Positions 7,502 to 14,596 of a DNA stretch of 17,364 bases are shown here, piece after piece (position 1 is the first letter of the stretch; the number at the start of each line of letters is the position of its first letter). The stretch comes from Gammaproteobacteria bacterium (GTDB lineage Bacteria > Pseudomonadota > Gammaproteobacteria > Pseudomonadales > Halieaceae): NCBI GenBank assembly GCA_002748505.1, contig PDSN01000100.1:1-17364 (forward strand). The letters are read 5' to 3'. A program made the position numbers and the translations under genes. The notes under the pieces were generated by a model. That model worked only from the letters and a program-made list of their open reading frames with translations. It was not told the DNA's origin and did no database searches.

Positions 7502-7576
7502 GGTGTTTTCGCTCTTCGTTTTGGGCTGTCGCTATCGCTGCACACGCCCAGCCCCCTGCCGGAGGAAAAGGGAACT

Positions 7577-8176
7577 TTAACTTACCGCCGCCTGCAACGC
7601 ACGGCGGATAAGCTCCTCGGAGCTGTCAATCTCCGCGGATTTTACCTGGGTAATCATTTTTGCGGCCTGGGCGGGTTTGTAACCTAAAGCGATTAAAGCA
7701 CCTTCGGCATCGGCCACAATATCGCCGGCGTTCGATGGCTCAACGGCCACTTCCGCCGCCTCACACAAAGCAAAATCTTGCAGGCGATCCCGCATCTCCA
7801 CAACCAGGCGCTCGGCGGTTTTTTTGCCGACACCGGGCAATTTTACCAGCGCTGCCACCGAGCCATCGGCCACACATTGGGCAAATTGTCCCGCGTCCAT
7901 ACCGGATAAAATCGCCAGCGCCAGCTTTGGCCCTACGCCACTGACCTTGATTAACTCGCGAAACAGGCGGCGATCGTCCTCGCTGACAAAACCATACAAC
8001 AGCTGGGCATCTTCGCGCACCACAAAATGGGTCAGCAGTGTCACTTCACTGCCCGCTTCAGGTAATTGAAACAGGCTGGTCATAGGCACCTGAATTTCAT
8101 AGCCCACCCCGCCGACGTCCACCAGGATATCCGGTGCCTGTTTAGACAGTAAAGTGCCTTGAATACGACCAATCAT
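7577..8176 (-). CDS. ruvA: Holliday junction DNA helicase subunit RuvA
   Basis: RuvA is the tetrameric protein that recognises Holliday junctions and loads RuvB. The 199-residue product starts MIGRIQGTLL. It has an N-terminal OB-fold (about 1-62) and two helix-hairpin-helix motifs: LIKVSGVGPKLALAILSG (about 75-92) and LVKLPGVGKKTAERLVVEM (about 110-128). The C-terminal domain III binds RuvB (ALIALGYKPAQAAKMI onward). The ATG overlaps the ruvC stop by four bases (ATGA), indicating coupled translation. Confidence 0.98.
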   Translation of the reverse strand: MIGRIQGTLLSKQAPDILVDVGGVGYEIQVPMTSLFQLPEAGSEVTLLTHFVVREDAQLLYGFVSEDDRRLFRELIKVSGVGPKLALAILSGMDAGQFAQCVADGSVAALVKLPGVGKKTAERLVVEMRDRLQDFALCEAAEVAVEPSNAGDIVADAEGALIALGYKPAQAAKMITQVKSAEIDSSEELIRRALQAAVS

Positions 8177-8694
8177 AGTGATTCCTTATACCGCTTGCGC
8201 GCAACGGGCTGCGCCAAACGCTCTGCGGCCTCGCGACTGTGGGCATGACACAGAGCCGCAGCCAGGGCATCGGCGGCATCTTCCTGGGGTTTACCCGGCA
8301 GGTTCAACAAAACACTGACCATGTGCTGCACCTGGGCTTTGTCGGCCGCCCCCGTGCCCACCACGGCCTGTTTAATCTGTCTGGCGGAGTACTCAGATAC
8401 TGACAAACCCTGAGTAACACAGGCCACAATCGCCGCGCCGCGCGCCTGACCGAGCTTCAACGCCGAGGCCGCGTTGCGCGCCATAAACACCTGCTCAATC
8501 GCCAGTTCCGTGGGTTGATACTGCTCAATCAGCTCGTTGAGGTTATCGTAAATAACCTGCAAGCGCTCGGGCAATGCAGCCTTGGGCAGACGCAGGACGC
8601 CGCTGGTCACGTATTCACTGCGCCCCTGGTGATGGTGAATGATGCCAAAGCCGGTTTTGATCGAGCCGGGGTCAATCCCCATTATCCGCGCCAT
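8173..8694 (-). CDS. ruvC: Holliday junction endodeoxyribonuclease RuvC
   Basis: RuvC is the dimeric resolvase that nicks Holliday junctions after RuvAB has moved them. The 173-residue protein starts MARIMGIDPG. All four metal-binding acidic residues are visible: Asp8 (IDPG), Glu67 (AIEQVF), Asp139 and Asp142 (QEDAADALA). Each is one position on from E. coli Asp7, Glu66, Asp138 and Asp141. A GGGGTGG sequence lies upstream of the ATG, and a 35-nt gap separates it from yebC. Confidence 0.98.
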   Translation of the reverse strand: MARIMGIDPGSIKTGFGIIHHHQGRSEYVTSGVLRLPKAALPERLQVIYDNLNELIEQYQPTELAIEQVFMARNAASALKLGQARGAAIVACVTQGLSVSEYSARQIKQAVVGTGAADKAQVQHMVSVLLNLPGKPQEDAADALAAALCHAHSREAAERLAQPVARKRYKESL

Positions 8695-8729
8695 GCGCCA
8701 CCCCGTTTTGTTATGGGTTAGTACGGTAT

Positions 8730-9473
8730 TTACAACTCTGCCAGAACGTGCTCGGGAATATCTGCGTTGGTGTAGACGTTTTGCACATCGTCTAGGTCTT
8801 CCAGTGCATCGACAATGCCGATGACTTTTTCAGCGCCGTCTTTGTCCAGCTCTACCATGGTTGAAGCCACCATCGTGACCTCGCCATTTTCCGGAGTAAA
8901 ACCCGCCGCCTCTATCGCTTCTTTAATAGCGGAGAAATCTTCCCACGGGGTCGCTATATCCACCGAGCCGTCATCGTTCACTTCGAAATCATCCGCGCCC
9001 GCATCCAGTGCCACTTCCATGAGCTGATCCTCATCGACACCTGGCGCAAAACTCAACTGCCCCTTGCGGGTAAACAGATAAGCCACGGAACCGTCGGTCC
9101 CCAGATTGCCGCCGCGCTTGGTAAACGCATGACGCACTTCTGCCACAGTGCGATTGCGGTTATCCGTCATCGCTTCGACCAGGACCGCCACACCGCCAGC
9201 CGCGTAGCCTTCGTAGGTCAGCTCTTCCATATTGTCGGCATCGTTGGTGCCGGCGCCGCGGGCTATCGCGCGATCAATGGTATCGCGGGTCATATTTGAA
9301 CTCAGTGCTTTGTCCACCGCCGCACGCAAACGCGGGTTGTCCGCTGGCTCTGGCCCACCCTGCTTCGCCGCCACAACCAGCTCGCGAATCAGTTTGGTAA
9401 ACACTTTGCCGCGCTTGGCGTCCTGCGCGGCCTTGCGGTGTTTAATATTCGCCCATTTACTGTGGCCTGCCAT
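8730..9473 (-). CDS. yebC: YebC/PmpR family DNA-binding regulatory protein
   Basis: YebC/PmpR proteins are widely conserved and have been described as transcriptional regulators. Some family members are reported to help ribosomes through proline-rich stretches. The 247-residue protein begins with the signature MAGHSKWANIKHRKAAQDAK and contains the characteristic NPRLRAAVDKA, GGTDGSVAYLF-like (GNLGTDGSVAYLF) and YEGY segments. Its length is typical. AGGAG lies seven bases before the ATG. It lies between aspS (18-nt gap) and ruvC, the usual neighbourhood in gammaproteobacteria. Confidence 0.96.
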   Translation of the reverse strand: MAGHSKWANIKHRKAAQDAKRGKVFTKLIRELVVAAKQGGPEPADNPRLRAAVDKALSSNMTRDTIDRAIARGAGTNDADNMEELTYEGYAAGGVAVLVEAMTDNRNRTVAEVRHAFTKRGGNLGTDGSVAYLFTRKGQLSFAPGVDEDQLMEVALDAGADDFEVNDDGSVDIATPWEDFSAIKEAIEAAGFTPENGEVTMVASTMVELDKDGAEKVIGIVDALEDLDDVQNVYTNADIPEHVLAEL

Positions 9474-9491
9474 GCTGTGTCTCCTGTGTGC

Positions 9492-11279
9492 TTATTCGCC
9501 GTCGTCGGTTTTAGCTTCCGCGCTTTGACGTAAACGGATGTTTAACTCGCGCAACTGCCTGGCGTCCACCGCCGAGGGAGCATCGGTCATCAAGCAGGCA
9601 GCGCTCTGGGTTTTGGGGAAAGCGATCACATCGCGAATGGACTGTGTATCCGTTGCCAGCATCACCAGACGATCCAGTCCCAGCGCCAGACCACCGTGAG
9701 GCGGCGCACCGTATTGCAGGGCGTTCAGCAAAAAGCCAAACTTACCCGAGGCTTCCTCTTCGCTGATATCCAGGGCTTTAAATACCGCCTCCTGCATATC
9801 CGCATTGTGAATACGCACGGAACCGCCGCCAAGCTCGACGCCGTTCAGCACCATATCGTAGGCCCGCGACAAGGCAGCGGCGGGGTTCGCCAGCAGTTCT
9901 TCCACAGAGCAAGACGGCGCAGTGAAGGGGTGGTGCAAGGGTGTCAGCCCGCCGTGGCCATCGTCTTCAAACATCGGGAAATTCACCACCCACAATGGTT
10001 TCCAGCCCTCGGCGATCAAATCCAGATCCTGGGCAACCTTAACCCGCAGCGCTCCCAGCGAGTCGTTTACCACCGCGGTTTTATCAGCGCCGAAAAATAC
10101 TATATCACCATCTTGCGCGCCGACGCGCTGCATCAATTGGGCGACGATTTCATCGGGCATAAATTTCAAAATCGGCGACTGCAAACCCTCTACCCCACTG
10201 GCGAGATCATTGACCTTAACCCACGCCAGACCTTTGGCGCCAAAATCCGCCACATAACTGGTATAGCCGTCGATTTCCTTGCGGCTAATGCTTGCGCCGC
10301 CGGGTACGCGCAGCGCCGCAACACGGCCCTGTTCATCATGCGCGGGACCATTGAATACTTTAAACTCCACCTGCTGCATTAAATCGTCGACGGTCACTAA
10401 CTCGGTGGGGATGCGCAGGTCGGGCTTGTCCGAACCGTAGCGCTCCATCGCCTCTGCATAGGGCATATGGGGAAATTCGGGCAGCTCGATATTCAGCACG
10501 TTTTTAAACAGGTCGCGGATCATGTTTTCCGCTACCGCCATAATCGCATCCTCATCCATGAAGGTGGTTTCGATATCCACCTGGGTGAACTCAGGCTGGC
10601 GATCAGCGCGCAGGTCTTCATCGCGAAAACACTTGGCAATCTGGTAGTAGCGATCAAAGCCCGAGACCATCAACAACTGCTTAAACAGTTGCGGCGATTG
10701 CGGCAGCGCGAAAAAATGACCGGGATGGGTGCGGCTCGGTACCAGATAGTCGCGCGCGCCCTCGGGCGTAGCGCGGGTAAGAATGGGCGTTTCAATATCC
10801 AAAAAGCCGTTGTCATCTAAAAAGTTACGCATAAACGAGGTGATTTTCGCGCGCAGGCGCAGGCGCTCCTGCATTTGCGGACGGCGTAAATCCATATAGC
10901 GGTGTTGCAAACGCACGTCCTCGCCCACAGCGGTATACTCGTCCAACTGAAACGGCGGCGTTGCGGCGGTGTTGAGTATCTGCAGCTGCTTGCCCAGCAC
11001 TTCAATCTCGCCGGTTTTCATCGCCGGGTTGACCGTACCCTCACCGCGCGCGCGGACTCGCCCTGTGATTTCCAGAACATATTCACTGCGGACACGATCA
11101 GCGCGCTCAAAATGCTCGTCGGTATCGGGGTCAAACACCACCTGCACAATGCCATCGCGATCACGCATATCGAGGAAAATCACCCCGCCGTGATCCCGGC
11201 GGCGATCAACCCAGCCGCAGATGGTTACTGTTTCGCCAATATGCTCTGTGCCCAGAGCGCCGCAATAATGAGTGCGCAT
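9492..11279 (-). CDS. aspS: Aspartyl-tRNA synthetase, probably non-discriminating type
   Basis: AspRS charges tRNA-Asp with aspartate. The 595-residue class II enzyme has an N-terminal OB-fold anticodon-binding domain (about 1-105). A catalytic core follows, with motif 2 (AKCFRDEDLRADRQPEFTQ, about 215-233), a bacterial insertion domain, and motif 3 (GGLALGLDRLVML) near the C-terminus. The anticodon domain reads RRRDHGGVIFLD with His30 and has Gly at the REGEGTVNP-like loop (ARGEGTVNP). As I recall, these are residues of the P. aeruginosa enzyme that also charges tRNA-Asn, so I infer relaxed tRNA specificity with later amidation by GatCAB. The ATG has GGA about seven bases upstream. Confidence 0.97.
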   Translation of the reverse strand: MRTHYCGALGTEHIGETVTICGWVDRRRDHGGVIFLDMRDRDGIVQVVFDPDTDEHFERADRVRSEYVLEITGRVRARGEGTVNPAMKTGEIEVLGKQLQILNTAATPPFQLDEYTAVGEDVRLQHRYMDLRRPQMQERLRLRAKITSFMRNFLDDNGFLDIETPILTRATPEGARDYLVPSRTHPGHFFALPQSPQLFKQLLMVSGFDRYYQIAKCFRDEDLRADRQPEFTQVDIETTFMDEDAIMAVAENMIRDLFKNVLNIELPEFPHMPYAEAMERYGSDKPDLRIPTELVTVDDLMQQVEFKVFNGPAHDEQGRVAALRVPGGASISRKEIDGYTSYVADFGAKGLAWVKVNDLASGVEGLQSPILKFMPDEIVAQLMQRVGAQDGDIVFFGADKTAVVNDSLGALRVKVAQDLDLIAEGWKPLWVVNFPMFEDDGHGGLTPLHHPFTAPSCSVEELLANPAAALSRAYDMVLNGVELGGGSVRIHNADMQEAVFKALDISEEEASGKFGFLLNALQYGAPPHGGLALGLDRLVMLATDTQSIRDVIAFPKTQSAACLMTDAPSAVDARQLRELNIRLRQSAEAKTDDGE

Positions 11280-11337
11280 GATCTATTCCATTTCTGTTTG
11301 TAGGGGGTTTAGGCCCAGTATGTCGTGTGCCAGCCTG

Positions 11338-11589
11338 CTAATCGCTGCTTTTACTGTCTGAGGTGGCGGCCGCTTTCTCAGCGCCACCTGCGAGATTCTT
11401 TTTACTGCCGGTTTTAAAATCTGTCTCGTACCAGCCGCCACCTTTTAAACGAAAGGCCGCTGCCGACACCTTTTTCTGTAGATCGGGCTTACCACAGGTC
11501 GGGCAATCCACCAAAGGAGCGTCGCTGACTTTTTGCAAAGCTTCAAGAGAGTCGCCACAGGACTGGCACTGATATTCATAAATAGGCAT
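11338..11589 (-). CDS. FmdB-family zinc ribbon protein
   Basis: This is a small 83-residue protein of the FmdB/CxxC_CXXC_SSSS regulatory-protein family. It starts MPIYEYQCQSCGDSLEALQKV. Two CxxC pairs, Cys8/Cys11 and Cys29/Cys32, should bind one zinc ion. The tail is Lys/Ser/Ala-rich (KKNLAGGAEKAAATSDSKSSD) and probably disordered. Its biochemical role is not established. It often lies directly upstream of aspS in gammaproteobacteria, as here (58-nt gap). It is the first gene after a good promoter match. Confidence 0.9.
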   Translation of the reverse strand: MPIYEYQCQSCGDSLEALQKVSDAPLVDCPTCGKPDLQKKVSAAAFRLKGGGWYETDFKTGSKKNLAGGAEKAAATSDSKSSD

Positions 11590-11632
11590 AGGTATACAAC
11601 AGGATGAGCCGCTAACAAAAAATAAGCCGCGG

Positions 11633-11661
11633 ATTTTACCTCAGGGAGAGGCGAACGCCAA
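11633..11661 (-). promoter_or_regulatory. Putative sigma-70 promoter for fmdB-aspS and downstream genes
   Basis: On the minus strand, TTGGCG (11661-11656) and TAAAAT (11638-11633) are separated by exactly 17 bases. They match the -35 and -10 consensus at four and five of six positions. A start point near 11626 would give a leader of about 37 nt before the zinc-ribbon ATG. It is the best promoter match I found in the minus-strand block. Confidence 0.55.
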
Positions 11662-11713
11662 GTGGCACACAGCCCTTGCAGGACTTCTTACGCAACGATG
11701 GAACCGCAAGGAG

Positions 11714-11744
11714 CGCCGCACCGAGTCTTGCCTCAGGCGCGGCG
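11714..11744 (-). other. Inverted repeat downstream of the HU-like gene
   Basis: CGCCGC (11714-11719) pairs with GCGGCG (11739-11744) around a 19-nt loop, just after the HU-like stop codon and before the fmdB promoter. No U-run follows on the minus strand, so an intrinsic terminator is possible but not well supported. Confidence 0.25.
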
Positions 11745-11752
11745 AGGTCGGA

Positions 11753-12160
11753 TCAAGAATCCGCAAATTCCTTGAGTTTCTTCAAAGGGCGTACCTTTAC
11801 CGCCACGCTGGCGGGCTTGGCCTTGAACATGGTTTCTTCGCCAGTGAACGGATTGATGCCTTTACGGGCTCTGCGCGCAGGCTTTTTAACCGTGGTGATT
11901 TTCATCAGCCCAGGTATAGTAAACTCACCCACGGAGCGCTTCTTAATGCTGCGCTCAATCAGCAGTTCCAGCTCATCCATCACTGCGCTGACGTCTTTCT
12001 TGGCAAGCCCGGTGTTTTCCGCAATGCTGGTGAGTATCTGACTCTTGGTCATCTTCTCACGCAGCGCCGTTGCCTTGCGCACTGGCGCTTTAGCTGCGGC
12101 CGCCTTTTTGGCAGGAGCCTTTTTAACCGGCGCTTTTTTTGCTGCTTTTCTTGTAGCCAT
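11753..12160 (-). CDS. HU-family DNA-binding protein with histone-H1-like N-terminal tail
   Basis: This is a nucleoid-associated DNA-bending protein. I start it at ATG 12160 (135 residues), which has a GGGGAAG ribosome-binding site. The frame extends to 12199 but without family similarity there. Residues 1-36 are a Lys/Ala/Pro tail with repeated KKAP and AKKA motifs, resembling eukaryotic histone H1 tails and AlgP-like proteins. Residues 37-135 are an HU/IHF fold beginning MTKSQILTSIAENTG. The DNA-intercalating arm tip NPFTG (103-107, Pro104) is flanked by RRARKGI. Related tailed HU proteins occur in several proteobacteria. It is probably transcribed separately from the fmdB promoter downstream. 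Confidence 0.88.
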   Translation of the reverse strand: MATRKAAKKAPVKKAPAKKAAAAKAPVRKATALREKMTKSQILTSIAENTGLAKKDVSAVMDELELLIERSIKKRSVGEFTIPGLMKITTVKKPARRARKGINPFTGEETMFKAKPASVAVKVRPLKKLKEFADS

Positions 12161-12523
12161 ATTGCTTCTTCCCCTATGAAGATTATGTTGGAAACCCAAA
12201 ACGTAGCTAAGCTGTCACGGCTGCAAAGCATTGTTAGCCCAAGGAAACCAAGTCACTCTGTAACAGCTTGCATATGGTATAAAGCAAGAACCCCTGTAAT
12301 ACAAGTCCGAATGCGAGTTTTTTTACCTAGTTCATACTTTTTTAGCTCACAGACTAAAGTACTGCGCGCTTGTGTCGCCCGCTAGAACAATCGTACACTT
12401 ACGCTGTGACGCTGATATCGCCCTCCTCGCCGCAAACCATAAGCTCGGCACATAGCGGCGAAACGTCGTGTCTATTCATTCACTGACAGCTCAATCCATC
12501 GCTTAAAACTCATCAGGATCAAC
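12161..12523. other. Divergent intergenic region between the HU-like gene and proS
   Basis: This 363-nt AT-richer spacer has no credible reading frame. It should contain promoters for both flanking genes. A weak candidate for the HU-like gene is TTGTAT (12304-12299) and TATACC (12281-12276) with a 17-base spacer on the minus strand, which would give a leader of over 100 nt. Before proS, a 7-bp perfect hairpin pairs TCGCCGC at 12427-12433 with GCGGCGA at 12455-12461. A ribosome-binding site AGGA (12515-12518) lies close to the proS ATG. A T7 run at 12318-12324 follows no strong hairpin, so I do not call a terminator. Confidence 0.4.
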
Positions 12524-13561
12524 ATGCGCACCAGCCAATTTTTAGTCGCCACCCAAAAAGAAACGCCCGCTGACGCCGAAGTCATCAGCCACCAGTTAAT
12601 GCTGCGCGCCGGGCTTATCCGCAAACTCGCCGCCGGGCTGTACAGCTGGTTGCCACTGGGACTCAGGGTGCTGCGCAAAGTCGAAAATGTCGTGCGTGAA
12701 GAAATGGATAAATCCGGCGCCCTTGAGGTGTCCATGCCGGTGGTTCAACCGGCGGAACTGTGGCAGGAGTCTGGCCGCTGGGAACAATACGGCCCCGAGC
12801 TGCTGCGCATCAGCGATCGCCACGACAGAGACTTTTGCTTAGGCCCCACCCACGAGGAAGTCATCACCGCCTTGATGCGCGATGAAATCAAAAGCTACAA
12901 ACAATTGCCGATAAATCTTTACCAGATTCAAACCAAAGTACGCGATGAGATCCGCCCGCGTTTTGGCATTATGCGCTCGCGAGAATTTTTGATGAAAGAC
13001 GCCTACTCCTTTCACACCAGTGAGGCATCTCTCGCTGAGACCTATCGTGTCATGCACGATGCCTACAGCGCTGTTTTTACCCGCCTCGGGCTGGATTTTC
13101 GCCCGGTGATTGCCGACTCCGGCGCAATTGGTGGCAGCACCTCACACGAATTTCACGTGTTGGCAGATTCAGGCGAGGACGATATCGCCTTTAGCGATGG
13201 TTCAGACTACGCCGCCAATTTGGAAACGGCGGAAGCACTGGCACCAGAGCCCAGCCCCGCTGCAAAAAACCCGATGAGCAAAGTCGCAACACCCGGGGTA
13301 AAAACCATCGAAGAGCTGGTGAATTTTCTCAAGCTGGACATCGCCACCACGGTAAAAACCTTACTCGTTGCAGGTGAGGACGAGGATTCACTGGTGGCAC
13401 TGGTACTGCGCGGCGACCACGAGCTGAACGACATCAAAGCCGAAAAAATCGAAGGCGTGGCAAGCCCGCTGCGCATGGCCGAGGAAACACAGGTACGCAA
13501 AGCACTGGGAGCTGGCTTTGGTTCACTGGGGCCAGTGGCGCTGAATATTCGGAGGCGATGA
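12524..13561 (+). CDS. proS: Prolyl-tRNA synthetase, N-terminal part of a broken gene
   Basis: ProRS charges tRNA-Pro with proline. This frame gives 345 residues that align closely with E. coli ProRS from residue 1 (MRTSQFLVATQKETPADAEV). It contains GPTHEE (107-112) and motif 2 (RDEIRPRFGIMRSREF, about 140-155), then runs into the editing/insertion domain (from about residue 224; KTIEELVNFL, TVKTLLV, RGDHELNDIKAEK). It follows the family to GSLGPVAL and then reads NIRRR and stops. The next family segment, KYSEA, appears at once in another frame, so about 75 residues are missing. Motif 3 and the anticodon domain are in the next frame. The N-terminal half alone should not be an active synthetase. 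Confidence 0.9.
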   Translation: MRTSQFLVATQKETPADAEVISHQLMLRAGLIRKLAAGLYSWLPLGLRVLRKVENVVREEMDKSGALEVSMPVVQPAELWQESGRWEQYGPELLRISDRHDRDFCLGPTHEEVITALMRDEIKSYKQLPINLYQIQTKVRDEIRPRFGIMRSREFLMKDAYSFHTSEASLAETYRVMHDAYSAVFTRLGLDFRPVIADSGAIGGSTSHEFHVLADSGEDDIAFSDGSDYAANLETAEALAPEPSPAAKNPMSKVATPGVKTIEELVNFLKLDIATTVKTLLVAGEDEDSLVALVLRGDHELNDIKAEKIEGVASPLRMAEETQVRKALGAGFGSLGPVALNIRRR

Positions 13562-14004
13562 ACGCCAAAGTGCTGGACGAAAACGGCAAAGCCATCACCA
13601 TGACCATGGGCTGCTACGGGATTGGCGTCAGCCGCATTGTCGCGGCGGCGATTGAGCAAAACCATGACGACAGAGGCATTATCTGGCCGCAGGCCATGGC
13701 GCCCTTTGACTTGGCGATTGTGCCGCTGAATATGCAAAAGTCGCCGGAAGTCGCCGCGACAGCCAACGCCCTGTACGACACCCTGCGCGCTCGCGGCATC
13801 GACGTAATTATGGATGATCGCGCCGAACGCCCAGGCGTCAAACTGGCGGATATGGAACTTATGGGCATTCCCCACCGTATTGTCATTGGTGATCGCTCCC
13901 TGCAGGCGGGCACTATTGAGTATCGCGCCCGCGCCGAAGCCGACAATCAAGATATCGCCCAGGCAGACATCGTGGACTTTCTGTGTGAGCAGATCCTGGC
14001 TTAA
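13558..14004 (+). CDS. Prolyl-tRNA synthetase, C-terminal part (motif 3 and anticodon-binding domain)
   Basis: This is a 148-residue frame homologous to the ProRS C-terminus. It includes class II motif 3 (TMGCYGIGVSRIVAAAIEQN, about 15-34), then the anticodon-binding domain with DLAIVPLNM, DDRAERPGVKLADMELMGIP and IVIGDRSL. Homology extends a few codons upstream of the ATG (YSEA), so the ATG is an internal codon of the original gene and not a natural start. It overlaps the stop of the N-terminal frame as ATGA, and GGAGG lies just before it. That spacing (2 nt) is poor, but reinitiation is conceivable. It is best treated as the 3' part of the broken proS. Confidence 0.8.
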   Translation: MNAKVLDENGKAITMTMGCYGIGVSRIVAAAIEQNHDDRGIIWPQAMAPFDLAIVPLNMQKSPEVAATANALYDTLRARGIDVIMDDRAERPGVKLADMELMGIPHRIVIGDRSLQAGTIEYRARAEADNQDIAQADIVDFLCEQILA

Positions 14005-14596
14005 CATCCTGCTGCTTGCAGCGCTGTTGTTTACTCCTGGAGTTCACGGCGCTGCCAATACTGCTTCGCCAGAGGAACACGAAGCACTGCGGGCATTTTT
14101 AGAAAAAACCATCGCCGGCGCCGACAGTTTTGTCGACCGCTACGATGCCGAGGTGTGGCTGGTGGATATGTCTGCGCGCCTGGCACGATTTGAACCCGAT
14201 GCCGAAAACCGCCTGACTCTGCTAAAAGCCATCCACAGTGCCGCCAAACGCAGCAACCTGCCGCCGGAGCTGGTTCTGGCCGTTATCGAAGTGGAAAGTC
14301 ATTTTGAGCGTTTTGCTATCTCCCGCGTGGGTGCACAGGGCATGATGCAGGTCATGCCCTTCTGGAAAAAAGAAATTGGCCGTCCGGATGACAATCTGAC
14401 CGAGGTTCCAACCAACCTGAACTACGGTTGTCGCATCTTACAATTTTACCTTCAGCGCGAAAACGGCGACCTGCACCGCGCGCTAGGCGCTTACAACGGC
14501 AGCTTGGGTAGTCGCCGTTATAGTGATAAAGTCTACCAGGCGTGGCGTCTGCACTGGCGCACCGAACCTTTGGACTGGAGCACAACACTAAAATGA
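13985..14596 (+). CDS. Exported lytic transglycosylase, SLT domain
   Basis: This predicted periplasmic enzyme cleaves peptidoglycan glycan strands. I place the start at GTG 13985, giving 203 residues and overlapping the proS 3' end by 20 nt. The frame is open further upstream, but there it only shadows proS. Residues 1-23 form a signal peptide (SRSWLNILLLAALLF, then GVHGA). The SLT domain spans about 88-195: LPPELVLAVIEVESHF with catalytic Glu104, then SRVGAQGMMQVMPFW, NLNYGCRILQFYL and ALGAYNGSLGSRRYSDKVYQAW. There is no lipobox, so the protein is soluble or loosely bound. It is linked to the next gene by an ATGA overlap. The start is less sure than the function, because the ribosome-binding site is weak. 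Confidence 0.85.
   Translation: MSRSWLNILLLAALLFTPGVHGAANTASPEEHEALRAFLEKTIAGADSFVDRYDAEVWLVDMSARLARFEPDAENRLTLLKAIHSAAKRSNLPPELVLAVIEVESHFERFAISRVGAQGMMQVMPFWKKEIGRPDDNLTEVPTNLNYGCRILQFYLQRENGDLHRALGAYNGSLGSRRYSDKVYQAWRLHWRTEPLDWSTTLK

Larger units (their letters stand above)
12524..14004 (+). pseudogene. proS: proS disrupted by a frame-changing internal deletion
   Basis: Taken together, the two ProRS frames make one gene lacking roughly 225-235 bp. The join lies at about 13541-13546: GPVAL reads in the first frame and (E)YSEAMNAKV in the second. Missing relative to E. coli are the end of the insertion domain and the catalytic-core strands around KRGIEVGHIFQLGT. ProRS is normally essential and single-copy. 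The break therefore means a decayed duplicate, a functional replacement elsewhere, or a deletion introduced in sequencing or assembly. Confidence 0.75.

Noticed and set aside
7502..7576. Terminator or mobile repeat between ruvA and ruvB
   Set aside because: A 6-bp GGGCTG/CAGCCC inverted repeat with a 20-nt loop is present, but there is no U-run and no second copy in the window. Termination inside ruvAB would also be unexpected.
12524..14004. Natural INS-lacking or naturally split ProRS
   Set aside because: Most of the insertion domain is still present, while needed catalytic strands are lost. The join shifts frame in mid-domain, so a designed split or a family variant does not fit.
13207..14007. 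266-codon open frame on the minus strand across proS
   Set aside because: It is antisense to both proS parts, which show strong family homology across the same bases. Low-complexity Ser-rich stretches are typical of a shadow frame.
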